From: Sergeia podlipaevii
Lineage: Eukaryota; Euglenozoa; Kinetoplastea; Trypanosomatida; Trypanosomatidae
DNA length: 48,381 bases
Reading direction: 5' to 3'
NCBI GenBank assembly: GCA_030849805.1
Contig: JASANZ010002152.1
Span: 7,095-55,475, forward strand
The position numbers were made by a program, and so were the translations under genes. Shown one piece after another: positions 28,672 through 37,447 of the stretch. How positions within the stretch are numbered: the first letter of the stretch is position 1; every line of letters begins with the position of its first letter. Under the pieces are notes generated by a model. It was not told where the DNA came from. It did no database searches and saw only the letters and a list, made by a program, of their open reading frames with translations.

Positions 28672-29499
28672 TCAGACGAACTGCATCATCCACGGATGCT
28701 TTAGTGCCTCCTTCGCCGAAGGTCGTTTGCTTGGATTAGACTCCGTTAGTGAAAGAATAAATTGCTTCACCTTGTTGCTCATAAAACGGCACTGAGGTTT
28801 CCTAAACGGGATTGCGTTGCGCACTACACATGTGAATACCTCATCGTGCGTTTTCCCATCAAACGGAAGAAGCCCTGTTACCATTACAAACGCAACAACG
28901 CCTATTGACCATATATCGCACTTCTCGTTGTAGTACGCCTTCACCCTCTTAGCGGAGTTGATCTGCAGCGCGATAAGCGCTGTTTCCGGCGCGCTGTACT
29001 GTGGTGAACCAACATAGTGTTCACTTGGTATCTGATCGGTTGCAAAGCCAAAGTCACCAATCGCAATAACGTCCTTGGTGCCGCTACGAAAGAAGAGGTT
29101 TTCAGGCTTGATGTCACGGTGCATGATGCCCTGCGCATGCAGGTGGGTCACGCCTTGCAGGATTTGATATATGAGCCTCCCCGCCTTCTCTTCTTCCATG
29201 GCGCCGCCACTAATAAGATGCTTGTAAAGGGTGCCGCCAGACATGTATTCAGCAACTACCCCGATGCGGTATGGTTCATCGTAAACACCTAGCACACGCA
29301 TTACGTTTGGGTGAGTCGGGATGCTCTGGCCCAGGTGACCTTCTATAATACAGTTGTTGGCCCGACGCTGGTCAATTTGCTCCTTCTTGTAGACCTTGAC
29401 TACACATGTTGCGCCAGTGCGGCGGTTGGTGCAACGGTACACATCCACGCGACCTCCTTTAGCAAATGGGGTCGACTCGAGGTCGTAGTCATCATCCAT
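28672..29499 (-). CDS. Short CAMK-like protein kinase with degenerate glycine loop
   Basis: A 275-residue protein that is almost only a kinase domain. The glycine-rich loop reads FAKGGRVDVYRC: the first and third glycines are replaced by Ala and Val. The rest is intact: TCVVKVYKK with the ATP-anchoring Lys, an alpha-C Glu (IIEGHLG), IMHRDIKPENLFF, GDFGFATDQ, YSAPET, and CDIWSIGVVAFVMVTGLLPF. It therefore resembles an active CAMK-type kinase rather than a pseudokinase, but ATP affinity could be unusual. An insert (QINSAKRVKAYYN) follows the APE motif. It lies next to another CAMK-like kinase on the same strand, but the two differ widely, so a recent duplication is unlikely. The ATG at 29499 follows a CTCTCTCTCTTTATTTTAAAG acceptor, leaving a leader of about 25 bases. 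Confidence 0.9.
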   Translation of the reverse strand: MDDDYDLESTPFAKGGRVDVYRCTNRRTGATCVVKVYKKEQIDQRRANNCIIEGHLGQSIPTHPNVMRVLGVYDEPYRIGVVAEYMSGGTLYKHLISGGAMEEEKAGRLIYQILQGVTHLHAQGIMHRDIKPENLFFRSGTKDVIAIGDFGFATDQIPSEHYVGSPQYSAPETALIALQINSAKRVKAYYNEKCDIWSIGVVAFVMVTGLLPFDGKTHDEVFTCVVRNAIPFRKPQCRFMSNKVKQFILSLTESNPSKRPSAKEALKHPWMMQFV

Positions 29500-29941
29500 A
29501 GGTGGGTTTTTAAAATATATAGTGCTTTAAAATAAAGAGAGAGAGTTACGGGGAAGATTGAAAGTAAAAATTGTAAAATGAAGCATAGAAATGACCAATC
29601 ATGTTGCTGCTTCTTTTAAGAAAATTGTGCTCCCTTTTCTATTACCTCATATAGAATCAATATATACTTCAAGTCTTCTTTGTTGTTGTTATTGTTTGGT
29701 TTTGTTAATGCAGTTGTTGGTCAGCCTCTAAGTGCAAATACGCACGAATACCGTATACTTGTGCAATGTATATAAATGTGTGAGTGCAATTTGGGGGGTA
29801 TATGCCTGCAAGACAGGCAACACATGTCGTAGTGTAGTTTACATCCATTTGTATATCTAAAAAAAAAAAAAAAAAAGAACCGTGATAAAACAATGTGGCA
29901 AGCGTCAAAAAAAAAAAAAAAAACTTTTTCCAAATCCTCGT
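29500..29941. other. Intergenic: 3' UTR of the coiled-coil gene and kinase leader
   Basis: No gene seen. The kinase splice acceptor is at 29525-29545. Two long A runs on the plus strand (about 29860-29876 and 29908-29924) are T tracts in transcript sense, immediately after the stop of the coiled-coil gene. Confidence 0.5.
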
Positions 29942-31468
29942 TCAATATCCCTCCTTCACCTCAATCGTGTCATCATACTCCTCATCACTTTCCTCCTCGT
30001 CAAGAAAAGATCCAAGATCATCGCAAAAGCTTTTCGAGGCCCCAGAAGCACTAGCAGTGGCTCCGTTTATAGCATACACCGCGTGTAAGTCTGCGCACAT
30101 GCTTGGGTTGTTCGTGCTGCGGCGGGTGCTCGGGTGCTCAGGACGTTTATTATTGGCGTTGGAGGTTCTGCGCTGTGTGCGGAACTCTGGTGCATCCCCC
30201 ATGCTATTCCCGACGCTTGTCTGCTGGCTGGACCACACTCGTGCTGCCTTAACCGCTTCTCTCTCCAGCTGCTCGTGGGCGAGCTGAAGGAACTCAGTCT
30301 TAAAGGCAACAAAAGGAAGGCCGCGTGACAGCATATCCTTGATGTATTCTTTAAAGGTTACTAGCTCCCTCTTTAGTTTCTTCACTGCCTCCATGTTTGC
30401 TATACAATTCTTGAGAACAACGCTCTTCAGCAGTTCAAGATGTGCCTTTGCGTCCTTTATGTCCTTCATGAGAATCGAACTACCTGTACCCATTGCCAGC
30501 ACCTCTCGTAGCATCTCGATGTCCTCGGTAGGAGGGACATAGCGCAATCGTGAAGAAGGTATTACGGCAGAGTGGCGCGTATTCTCTAAGGTATTCCATC
30601 GTTTTCGTACAGTGGCTACATCATCAACAGATGAAATGAAAGGTCGCCCAATGGGTATACGCTCGTATGTGTGCTCGGCTACTGTGTATTGTTTTTGTGG
30701 AGCACCGGTGGCTTTTCCTGACGAATGAAAATTTGAAGTCACTGCAGTGGTGGCGGTAGCTGGTGAGCTACCTAGCGGGGGCAAGTGAGTGATAGGAAGA
30801 TGCGCACATAGCGTAGTAGCCGCATTATCTGCGGAAGAGGCGTCAACACGCCTGGCTGCGTACAGTTCACGTAATGCGTTGCTACACCTTTCTGCAAAAC
30901 TTTCCTCCTCGAGGGGGAGTTGACACTTGTTAAAACCATGTTGCTGCTGCCAAGCCGCCCGCTCTGCGACCACCGACTGTACATACTGCACAGCACCGTC
31001 CAGCGCGGTCTCTCGGCTGTCCCGCTCACTCACAAGCATGCGAACTTCTCGTTCAAGGGACTCGTTTCTCTCCTTGAGCGCCGCATAACAGCAATTAATA
31101 GAATCGATCAGCTCCTCGTGCTGCTTAACCACATCCCGCTTTGCGCTCTGGACAAAGCGCCACGCATCAGAAGCCTCGTCAATTCCCTCTCGCACGCCGG
31201 AGATCTTTGTTATCAGCGTATGGGCCGTTGGCACACCTAGTGACAGCACGGAGCCTTCGACCATCTCGCAGCACATGCGCAGATCCGCCGAGAAGCCTTG
31301 CATTTTGCCAAAGCGCACATCAGCGTTGTGGAACTGAACTGTTTCCGCCATCTCCACCTGCTCTCGCATCTTCTCTCGCTTCTCCACAATATATGCTGGG
31401 AAAGCATTGTTGCCGCTGCCCCCAATTGAGTTGTGGTGGGTGCCAGTCATTTGAGACTGGCCAAACAT
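29942..31468 (-). CDS. Coiled-coil protein of unknown function
   Basis: A 508-residue protein that I do not recognise. The N-terminal third is predicted helical, with coiled-coil-like heptads around ALKERNESLEREVRMLVSER. The middle (about 205-285) is Ser/Thr/Ala-rich and low complexity. A second helical block follows (about 320-410), including LELLKSVVLKNCIANMEAVK and LKRELVTFKEYIKDMLSRG. The tail is disordered and ends in an acidic cluster (DEEESDEEYDDTIEVKEGY). There is no signal peptide or membrane segment. The open frame begins with a GTG at 31522. I chose the first ATG at 31468. An AG directly abuts this ATG and a better tract (T10) lies near 31550, so the ATG at 31450 is an alternative. 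A cytoskeletal or scaffold role is only a guess from composition. Confidence 0.8.
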   Translation of the reverse strand: MFGQSQMTGTHHNSIGGSGNNAFPAYIVEKREKMREQVEMAETVQFHNADVRFGKMQGFSADLRMCCEMVEGSVLSLGVPTAHTLITKISGVREGIDEASDAWRFVQSAKRDVVKQHEELIDSINCCYAALKERNESLEREVRMLVSERDSRETALDGAVQYVQSVVAERAAWQQQHGFNKCQLPLEEESFAERCSNALRELYAARRVDASSADNAATTLCAHLPITHLPPLGSSPATATTAVTSNFHSSGKATGAPQKQYTVAEHTYERIPIGRPFISSVDDVATVRKRWNTLENTRHSAVIPSSRLRYVPPTEDIEMLREVLAMGTGSSILMKDIKDAKAHLELLKSVVLKNCIANMEAVKKLKRELVTFKEYIKDMLSRGLPFVAFKTEFLQLAHEQLEREAVKAARVWSSQQTSVGNSMGDAPEFRTQRRTSNANNKRPEHPSTRRSTNNPSMCADLHAVYAINGATASASGASKSFCDDLGSFLDEEESDEEYDDTIEVKEGY

Positions 31469-31798
31469 TCTAATATGCAAAAAGAGGGTATGTAAGGTTG
31501 AGTAACAGAAAAAACAGAACACAAAAATCAGCGCTTGAAAAAAAAAAGCATTTAAAAAAGGAGAAGAATAAGATTGCTTTACTCAAAAGAGAGGGAAAGA
31601 AATCACTCAAGTAAATAGCAGCAAACACTATAAAGAAGGTAAGTGCTTCGTTGATGAATCATACATGTGTATATATATATTTTCCAATTGTCAATAGTCT
31701 CCTGCAAAAAAAAATAAAAACAGGGTGAGAGAGCAAGATACACAGCCTCTCCCGCAGCAAAGCAAGCCATCCAGAGGCTTCGCTAGCAACCTCATGGC
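31469..31798. other. Intergenic: reductase 3' UTR and coiled-coil gene leader
   Basis: No gene seen. A T10 tract in transcript sense (about 31539-31549) followed by CAAG is the best splice acceptor for the gene downstream. An AT dinucleotide patch lies at about 31670-31681. Confidence 0.5.
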
Positions 31799-32524
31799 TC
31801 AGCACGCGCCGCCATCCACTGCAATGATTTGCCCATTCAAATATGGAGAAAGGGCAGCCATAACCACTACGTCCGCCACCTCCTCGACGGTCGCCAAACG
31901 CCTTAGCGCGCAGTCCTGTTTCCAGCGCTCTCTCTGAGCCTCCGACAGCGTCGCACCCATGCCATTACCTTCAATTAGCCCTGGAGCGACCACGTTAAAA
32001 CGAATGTTCTTTGAGCCGTACTCCTTTGTCCATGACTTGGTGGCGCCTGTCAGTGCCGCCTTGGAGGCTGCGTATAACACCTGGCCCTCGTTTCCAATAA
32101 TGCCAACCACCGAACCCACATGCACAACAGCTCCATCGCAGATTTTCAAAAGCCCACCATGGCGGAGTGCGGCCTTCGTGACGTTGAGAGCACCGCGAAG
32201 GTTAGTGTTCATGATGAAATCGTACTCCTCATCTGTGTTTCGCACATGCACCTTGCTGAGTGTGACTCCAGCAACATTGACGACGAGCGAAACAGGGCCT
32301 AGCTGAGATTGCACAGATTTAAACAGCTCGTCGCACTCTCGGCTGTGCTGCACGTCAGCCTGAAAATCGCGGCAGCCCTCTGGTAGTGTAAACACAAAAG
32401 GCTTCCTCGAGATACACGCCAATTTCATCTGATGATCGACCGCCAATCTTCGCGCCACTTCTCTGCCCAACGCGCACGATGCACCAACTACGACGCCCAC
32501 TTTACCTTGTACGTTCCATGGCAT
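31799..32524 (-). CDS. SDR oxidoreductase resembling 3-ketoacyl-ACP reductase (FabG/CBR4-like)
   Basis: A 241-residue short-chain dehydrogenase/reductase. A Rossmann start (VGVVVGASCALGREVARRLA) has the cofactor glycine motif with its middle Gly replaced by Ala. The core motif NVAG (VVNVAGV), the catalytic Ser (VVHVGSVVGI), and Tyr and Lys in VLYAASKAALTG are all present. The ending NGQIIAVDGGAC is typical of FabG and of vertebrate CBR4. The best family fit is therefore NADPH-dependent reduction of 3-ketoacyl-ACP in type II fatty acid synthesis, mitochondrial in trypanosomatids, though no clear presequence is visible. The open frame continues to an ATG at 32608, but a T11-CC tract and AG (32579-32580) lie between the two. 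The mature mRNA should thus begin after the upstream ATG, and 32524 is the start. Confidence 0.88.
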   Translation of the reverse strand: MPWNVQGKVGVVVGASCALGREVARRLAVDHQMKLACISRKPFVFTLPEGCRDFQADVQHSRECDELFKSVQSQLGPVSLVVNVAGVTLSKVHVRNTDEEYDFIMNTNLRGALNVTKAALRHGGLLKICDGAVVHVGSVVGIIGNEGQVLYAASKAALTGATKSWTKEYGSKNIRFNVVAPGLIEGNGMGATLSEAQRERWKQDCALRRLATVEEVADVVVMAALSPYLNGQIIAVDGGAC

Positions 32525-32837
32525 GGTATTGAGTATAATCTGTACACAAGTGTAAAAGATGCTGTTAATATTCTGCTCCTTAGGAAAAAAAAAAAGATGT
32601 CCATGCATGATGAATAAAGAAGAAACAGTAAGAAAAATGCGTAAGTATAGTGTTATACTATTTTTTTTTTAAGCAAGCTGCCTCCTCATTTGTAGCGTTG
32701 CAGAGAAAGCTTTTGATTTGTCAAACTAGACAAATATGTGACTATGTGCAAAGGTGCACGCTTCTTCTTCTTCTTCCTCCTCACCCTTTTGATAATGTTT
32801 GCAATGAAAGCATTTCGCTAGTCTAAATCACTCGCCT
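32525..32837. other. Intergenic: FAM21-like gene 3' UTR and reductase leader
   Basis: No gene seen. The reductase splice acceptor occupies 32579-32596. A T10 run on the plus strand lies near 32661, and a CTT triplet repeat at 32761-32775. Confidence 0.5.
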
Positions 32838-34832
32838 TCATGTTTCTTGAAGGGGGGGTAGCCTGCGTGCTAGTGGTGTACTATCCTCTCCAAAAACTGT
32901 TGGTGGAGTAGCGCTTTGTGCTGAGCTGAAAGCTAATGCTTCTGTAGTCAGAGGAGAAGACGCTTGGGGCTTGCCCTTTGGTTCATCGTCCTCGTCAGAG
33001 GAAGTCGACAATATCTTTCCTCCTCTTTTGGACAGCACAGCAGGAGTCGCCGAAGGTAGTAAGGGGACATCAAAACCACCAAAAACTGTCGGTGGTGGGG
33101 GAAGCGAAGACTCTGGCTGTGAATTTGATGTCGTGGATGGATGACGTTGCGCTAGTGTCTCAGAATAGCTGGTGGGCTCCGCGCCATCCTTTGCATGTGA
33201 AGAAACTGATGAAGAACGCGGCAAGGGTGATGAAAAGCGCTTTGGTAGGAAGTCCTTCTTCACACCTTGCGCAGGAGCAAAAGATCCCTGGGCAGGTGAA
33301 GAAGAGCAGGACTCAGAGGAGCAACTGGAACTTGATGACGCATGAGCAGTAACTGGCTGTAAAACAGACGCACTCTTACCGACATTATCAGCCGGAGACG
33401 TGACCTTCACTGGGCTGCGCAGTGCCAGCTTTCGCCCTTGCGCTGCAGCACCGCCGTCACTTTCTGAAGAGCTCTCGAAAATAGACTTGCTATTTGTGCG
33501 TTTTTGCTGCGGTTGCTGCAAAAGTTTTTTCGTTGGCGCGGCAGCAGGTTTAACAGGCAGAGGTGCGCTACCATGTCCTTTGTTTGTCTTCTTTCCTGCC
33601 TTACTTGGACCTGCCGCAGTGGTGTCAGTATTGCTACTTGAAGACGTTGATGAAGAGGATATGGAGTTGAAAAGGCTCTGGCGACTGCTTGCTGGTTTCT
33701 TCGCCGCTGCCACCACCTTTGCAGTGAGCGCGGCGCGTCCCTTGGGAGAATCACTTCCTGCCGAAGACGACGAAGAAGAGAAGAAAGTCGCCCTCTTTGC
33801 GCAGTCCTTTTTTATCGTGTTAAGGGCACTCGCAGACGGTTCCTTCCTTCGGCTTTGAGGCGGAGGCGTGGGCGGCGGCGGTGGAGGTGCCGCTTTGGCT
33901 GCTGCCCTCTCTCTTTGTGACGGTGCGACAGAAGTAGCAGTGGACGCTGCTGTTGTAAACACTGGTATCCGACCAGAAGCACCACGTGCTTTGTCACTGC
34001 TTAGCGCAGGCGCTAACCTCGAACCATGTGATCCCACTTGTGCCCTGATTTTCTCTCGTTGCTGTTGCTTCTGTGGCGGAGCAGCAGAATGGGTCAGGGG
34101 AGATTTAGAGCCAGCTGTTCCATTCACAGCTCTTGACGTCGGTGAGGCCGATATGCTAGGATACAGCGCCTCCATCCACGGCGGAACTCTCCCAGTCCTG
34201 CCGTCACCCTCGTCGCTGGAGGAATCTGTAAAGTCATCTGTCCCGTTTGCGTTGGTAAAGTACCCCGCGTACGGGTCCATCAAAAACGTCTTGCTGCCAA
34301 TATATGCCAGCTGCCTACGGCGCGAGCCGCACCTCTCATGAGCTCCGGGGGAAGAGACGCAGCCATTCAGAGAAATCGTGCGCTCACGAAGCACCTGCTC
34401 GCACAGCTCCAAAGCCTCTTGCCTCTCTGCAATTGCTTTCGCATGTGTTCGTACTTTCTCTTCATTTGTTATACCATTCACAACGGAGGACGCGTCATTG
34501 TCTGTCGCAGTGCCGTTACCGTGCTTCTCTACGCCCTCAGCGTCGTCAGCAATGCGATTCTGCACAAACTGCTGATTAGAAACAATCGAAACTGCATTGA
34601 AGACGTTTTGAAGCGCGATGCTGGTAGACTCGGTGCCACTGCACAATCCATCGACTTGTCGCTTGAGCTGTGTGAACCTTGACATGGTTCGATGTTGCAG
34701 GTTTCCTAGTGCTTGTATGAGTAACTTTTGCGACTCAAGATTCCACCCATGTTGTGCTGCAAACTTAAGTTCATCGAATTGCTCAGCTATGACAGAGGCA
34801 CCATCCGAACTGTCGTCGCTTGCAGTACTCAT
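32838..34832 (-). CDS. FAM21-like WASH-complex subunit (WASHC2 head plus Ser-rich tail)
   Basis: A 664-residue protein whose N-terminus matches the FAM21 head, the part that binds the WASH core on endosomes. It has a WNLESQKLLIQAL segment, then RFTQLKRQVDGLCSGT, IALQNVFNAVSIVSNQQFVQ and NRIADDAE. The pattern KKQVDGL...LHNVFN...LSNTQFIENR is the diagnostic one in animal FAM21. The rest (about 150-664) is disordered, Ser/Ala/Pro-rich, with short repeated motifs: SIFESSSESD, SLFNSISSSS, ATFFSSSSSSAGSD, and two PPTVFG copies near the C-terminus. These recall the L-F-acidic (LFa) motifs by which FAM21 tails recruit retromer, although here Ser replaces most acidic residues. A three-codon upstream ORF overlaps the start. 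The role in actin nucleation at endosomes is inferred from the head alone. Confidence 0.72.
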   Translation of the reverse strand: MSTASDDSSDGASVIAEQFDELKFAAQHGWNLESQKLLIQALGNLQHRTMSRFTQLKRQVDGLCSGTESTSIALQNVFNAVSIVSNQQFVQNRIADDAEGVEKHGNGTATDNDASSVVNGITNEEKVRTHAKAIAERQEALELCEQVLRERTISLNGCVSSPGAHERCGSRRRQLAYIGSKTFLMDPYAGYFTNANGTDDFTDSSSDEGDGRTGRVPPWMEALYPSISASPTSRAVNGTAGSKSPLTHSAAPPQKQQQREKIRAQVGSHGSRLAPALSSDKARGASGRIPVFTTAASTATSVAPSQRERAAAKAAPPPPPPTPPPQSRRKEPSASALNTIKKDCAKRATFFSSSSSSAGSDSPKGRAALTAKVVAAAKKPASSRQSLFNSISSSSTSSSSNTDTTAAGPSKAGKKTNKGHGSAPLPVKPAAAPTKKLLQQPQQKRTNSKSIFESSSESDGGAAAQGRKLALRSPVKVTSPADNVGKSASVLQPVTAHASSSSSCSSESCSSSPAQGSFAPAQGVKKDFLPKRFSSPLPRSSSVSSHAKDGAEPTSYSETLAQRHPSTTSNSQPESSLPPPPTVFGGFDVPLLPSATPAVLSKRGGKILSTSSDEDDEPKGKPQASSPLTTEALAFSSAQSATPPTVFGEDSTPLARRLPPLQET

Positions 34833-34840
34833 TCGACCAT
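34829..34840 (-). promoter_or_regulatory. Three-codon uORF whose stop overlaps the FAM21-like start
   Basis: An ATG at 34840 opens ATG-GTC-GAA-TGA. The TGA shares two bases with the main ATG at 34832 (ATGA overlap). The first AG downstream of the T-rich tract (34883-34895) is at 34872-34873, so the uORF should be inside the mature leader. Ribosomes would have to reinitiate or leak past it, which predicts lowered translation. Confidence 0.55.
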
Positions 34841-35111
34841 ATATGTTCAGAAAGGATCTAAAAAAGTGCTACTTTATACGCACAAAAAAAAAAAGAGAGA
34901 AAGAAACAGAAGCAATGTAACCGTAAAGAGAAACTAGAGAGAAAAAAAAGTCAAGGTTATCCTTCGTGGAGGAAGTCAGCGCACAGTTTGCAAGTTAATT
35001 GGATAAATTGTGCAATAATCTTTCTTCAAGGGAAAAAAAAAAAGCAAATATACGAGTATGATCTGAGAATGGGATATTGTAAATAGTGACCTCGACGCCT
35101 GGCGATGATGT

Positions 35112-35951
35112 TCATCGACCAGCAAGAGGATGCCGCGAAGTTAAGTCTATCCCTTCACTCACAGCACGGCCTGCTGAACGACAAGACGGCGGTAGGGGCA
35201 TAGCGCTCTGTTGAAGGGACACCCCTGCCTCCTTATCTGTGACGTATCCAAACATCTCTGCCAGCCATGTCTCTGTGCAGCCATCCCCAAATACGCAATC
35301 CACCAGTCTCTGCGCGTATTCTCGCCGCTCCCTCCATGTGCACCTTGCCCGTTGGTACTGCGCAACAAGCTGTTTGATAGACTTTTTTTTGCCCTTGCAC
35401 GAATCGTTCTCACGACTTCGCTTCTTCGCTTCCTGCGCCACTTTTACCGCGTCAATTTGACTTTTAAGAGCTTCCACTTCTTTTCGCGTGCTGGCGAGAC
35501 GCTCCGCTCTCTCAGCAGCTGTTTGCTTCTTCGTGAGTACCTCAAGAAGGGCTTCCTTATGTTTCACGGCTGCCGCCAAAGAAGTAATATCTGACAGCAA
35601 CGCTTCTTTAAGTGCCGCCTCTTCAGGATCCTCTCCCCCACCCTGACTCTCAGCATTGTCCCCAGTGTTCCCATTGGCATCTCCACCTTGCTCTGTGGCA
35701 TTGGTTCCGAGAGGAACGACATTCAGATAGAAGAAACGGACCTTCTTGAGATCCTTGGCGAGGAGCGTCCCTTGTGCGAGAAGATCATCAAGCGTCTTCT
35801 GCACCAGTGGTTTTGAAACACGACTGCCAAGAGCATCAGTGAGAGACTGAGCAGTAACTGGTTTATTTTCGGCCTCAAACCACGAAGTGATCATGTCAAC
35901 TACCTGAGTTGAATCCTTGATCTTCTTTGGGGCAACCCTTTTAGACGCCAT
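35112..35951 (-). CDS. HOP2: Hop2 (homologous-pairing protein 2; TBPIP/PSMC3IP family)
   Basis: A 279-residue partner of Mnd1 that would stimulate Dmc1/Rad51 strand invasion during meiotic recombination. The N-terminal winged helix that binds DNA is clear (VVDMITSWFEAENKPVTAQS, then VQKTLDDLLAQGTLLAKDLKKVRFFY). A Gly/Asn/Glu-rich linker (about 85-115) follows, then the leucine-zipper-like coiled coil (about 115-190). The family's C-terminal module comes last: CTWRERREYAQRLVDCVFG, then AEMFGYVTDKEAG, equivalent to the WRKRKR...GIETDED region of animal Hop2. The linker and the Ser-rich tail make it longer than the usual 215-230 residues. The ATG at 35951 follows a T-rich tract and AG at 35970-35971. 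The open frame upstream runs through that tract, so it is not coding. Confidence 0.88.
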   Translation of the reverse strand: MASKRVAPKKIKDSTQVVDMITSWFEAENKPVTAQSLTDALGSRVSKPLVQKTLDDLLAQGTLLAKDLKKVRFFYLNVVPLGTNATEQGGDANGNTGDNAESQGGGEDPEEAALKEALLSDITSLAAAVKHKEALLEVLTKKQTAAERAERLASTRKEVEALKSQIDAVKVAQEAKKRSRENDSCKGKKKSIKQLVAQYQRARCTWRERREYAQRLVDCVFGDGCTETWLAEMFGYVTDKEAGVSLQQSAMPLPPSCRSAGRAVSEGIDLTSRHPLAGR

Positions 35952-36267
35952 CTGATAGAATTTATAGGTCTTTTTTGTGAAAAAAAAAAAGGTGTCTTCC
36001 TTTTTGCTGTTGTTGCTTATAGAAAGAGATGATATAAGATACAGAAAAAAAATGAACTGTATTGGCAATTAGCAGTAAGAGGAAAAATGTGATCAGAGCA
36101 ACGCCCACGTTTGAATGAAGAGGGAGCACCTATCTGAAAGGCAGTCATGTAAATGCCATGTGATTGCAATTGTTGTCTCAACTCTTTGTTTCTTTGAATT
36201 CGTTAATGTATGAGTGCTCACAAACTCAACCACTAAGTGATCCAGCTAGAGAGGGAAAAGAGGGGAA
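35952..36267. other. Intergenic: aldo-keto reductase 3' UTR and HOP2 leader
   Basis: No gene seen. The HOP2 splice acceptor (tract 35979-35992, AG 35970-35971) lies here. The rest is AT-rich 3' UTR of the upstream gene. Confidence 0.5.
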
Positions 36268-37260
36268 CTAATCATCAAAGAAAGGCTTTCCTGACTTTGT
36301 GAAATTTGTTGGATTGATCACGCGGAATGAGCGTTGTACAGAGCGATAGCCGTCAATCACTACTCTCACGCGACTCTCAAGCGCAAAGCGCTCCGCCTTC
36401 GCGTTCGCCTTGATATGCTCTCTATTGGAGGACTTGACAACGACAACATTATTCATGTCCACATTCCAATTGAGCAGTAAGCGCGGCACGGAATATCCAG
36501 TGTATGCAGAGAGGCCAAGAAAAAGCTGGTCCTCAGTCAGGGGAACAAAGTCGGATGGAGTGTGACGAGTAGGCATGCCAAGAGGACAGTATGCTCCCGT
36601 CAGCATATCATGCGATGCGTGGGCTGTATACAAGGCTGTGTTCACGTGTCCTGGATGAACTTCAACCTGATTTAGCACCGGAGGAGATGAGCAATCTGCC
36701 GCAGCGACACTATTCACCTGCGCAATATTGCAGTTAGACAGGCCAATAGAACGTACGAGGCCCTTCTCTACCAGTGCGCTCATTGCCTTCCAAGTGTCAA
36801 GCAGTGTGACACTCTCATCAACAGCGGCAAGCCCATTGGCGTCCTTGGGGTATCTATCCTCTTCGCTCTCAAAATTCCCTGTATGACGCCAACAGATAGG
36901 CCAATGAATTAGATACAAGTCTAGGTAGTCGAGCTGCAGCTCTGCCAACGTCTCACGGCAAGCCCTTTCCACCAAATCCGGGCGTTGATCAGTAGGCCAA
37001 AGTTTGGATGTGACGAAGATGTGCTCGCGACCGATAGCACGGTCCTTGCAAGCTTTACGCAGTGCCCCTCCCACAGCTTTTTGATTACAGTACACCTTGG
37101 CGCAGTCAATGTGACGATACCCGCATTCAATAGCATACGGCACCGCTGCTTTTGCCTCTGCACTTGACATGCGGTACGTACCAAAGCCAAGTTGGGGAAT
37201 CTTATAGCCGCTTTTCAACGGCAGCGTGGCGTTGATCACCCTTTGGGGTGCACCAAACAT
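36268..37260 (-). CDS. Aldo-keto reductase
   Basis: A 330-residue NADPH-dependent carbonyl reductase with a TIM-barrel fold. The catalytic tetrad is complete: Asp in RHIDCAKVY with the Tyr of the same motif, Lys in FVTSKLWPTDQ, and His in LYLIHWPI. Other landmarks are IPQLGFGTYRM at the N-terminus, RSIGLSNCNIAQV, VLNQVEVHPG and the cofactor-contact region VVVVKSSNREHIKAN. It resembles the broad AKR families that include trypanosomatid prostaglandin F synthase-like enzymes, but it is longer than those (about 280). Extra length comes from the loop after IHWPICWRH and from an odd C-terminal tail (INPTNFTKSGKPFFDD). The open frame upstream of the ATG at 37260 begins at an AUG-less position inside the leader. 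A T13 tract and AG at 37318-37319 support the start. Substrate unknown. Confidence 0.92.
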   Translation of the reverse strand: MFGAPQRVINATLPLKSGYKIPQLGFGTYRMSSAEAKAAVPYAIECGYRHIDCAKVYCNQKAVGGALRKACKDRAIGREHIFVTSKLWPTDQRPDLVERACRETLAELQLDYLDLYLIHWPICWRHTGNFESEEDRYPKDANGLAAVDESVTLLDTWKAMSALVEKGLVRSIGLSNCNIAQVNSVAAADCSSPPVLNQVEVHPGHVNTALYTAHASHDMLTGAYCPLGMPTRHTPSDFVPLTEDQLFLGLSAYTGYSVPRLLLNWNVDMNNVVVVKSSNREHIKANAKAERFALESRVRVVIDGYRSVQRSFRVINPTNFTKSGKPFFDD

Positions 37261-37447
37261 AATGTGCAATTGTATGCCTCTCCAGCTATATATATACGTA
37301 AGCACGGCAAAGCAAAGCTCAATGATTGCGTAAAAAAAAAAAAAACAATGAGAGTTATGCTACGTAAAAGCAAGAGGTAAAATTGAAAAGATGGTTAGAA
37401 AAGTACAATTGAAGCGATAGGGAAGAAAAAAAAGGAAACGAAACCTA

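Noticed and set aside
26529..29499. Recent tandem duplication of the two neighbouring kinases
   Set aside because: They differ in glycine loop, activation segment, length and C-terminal region; adjacency is probably coincidental.
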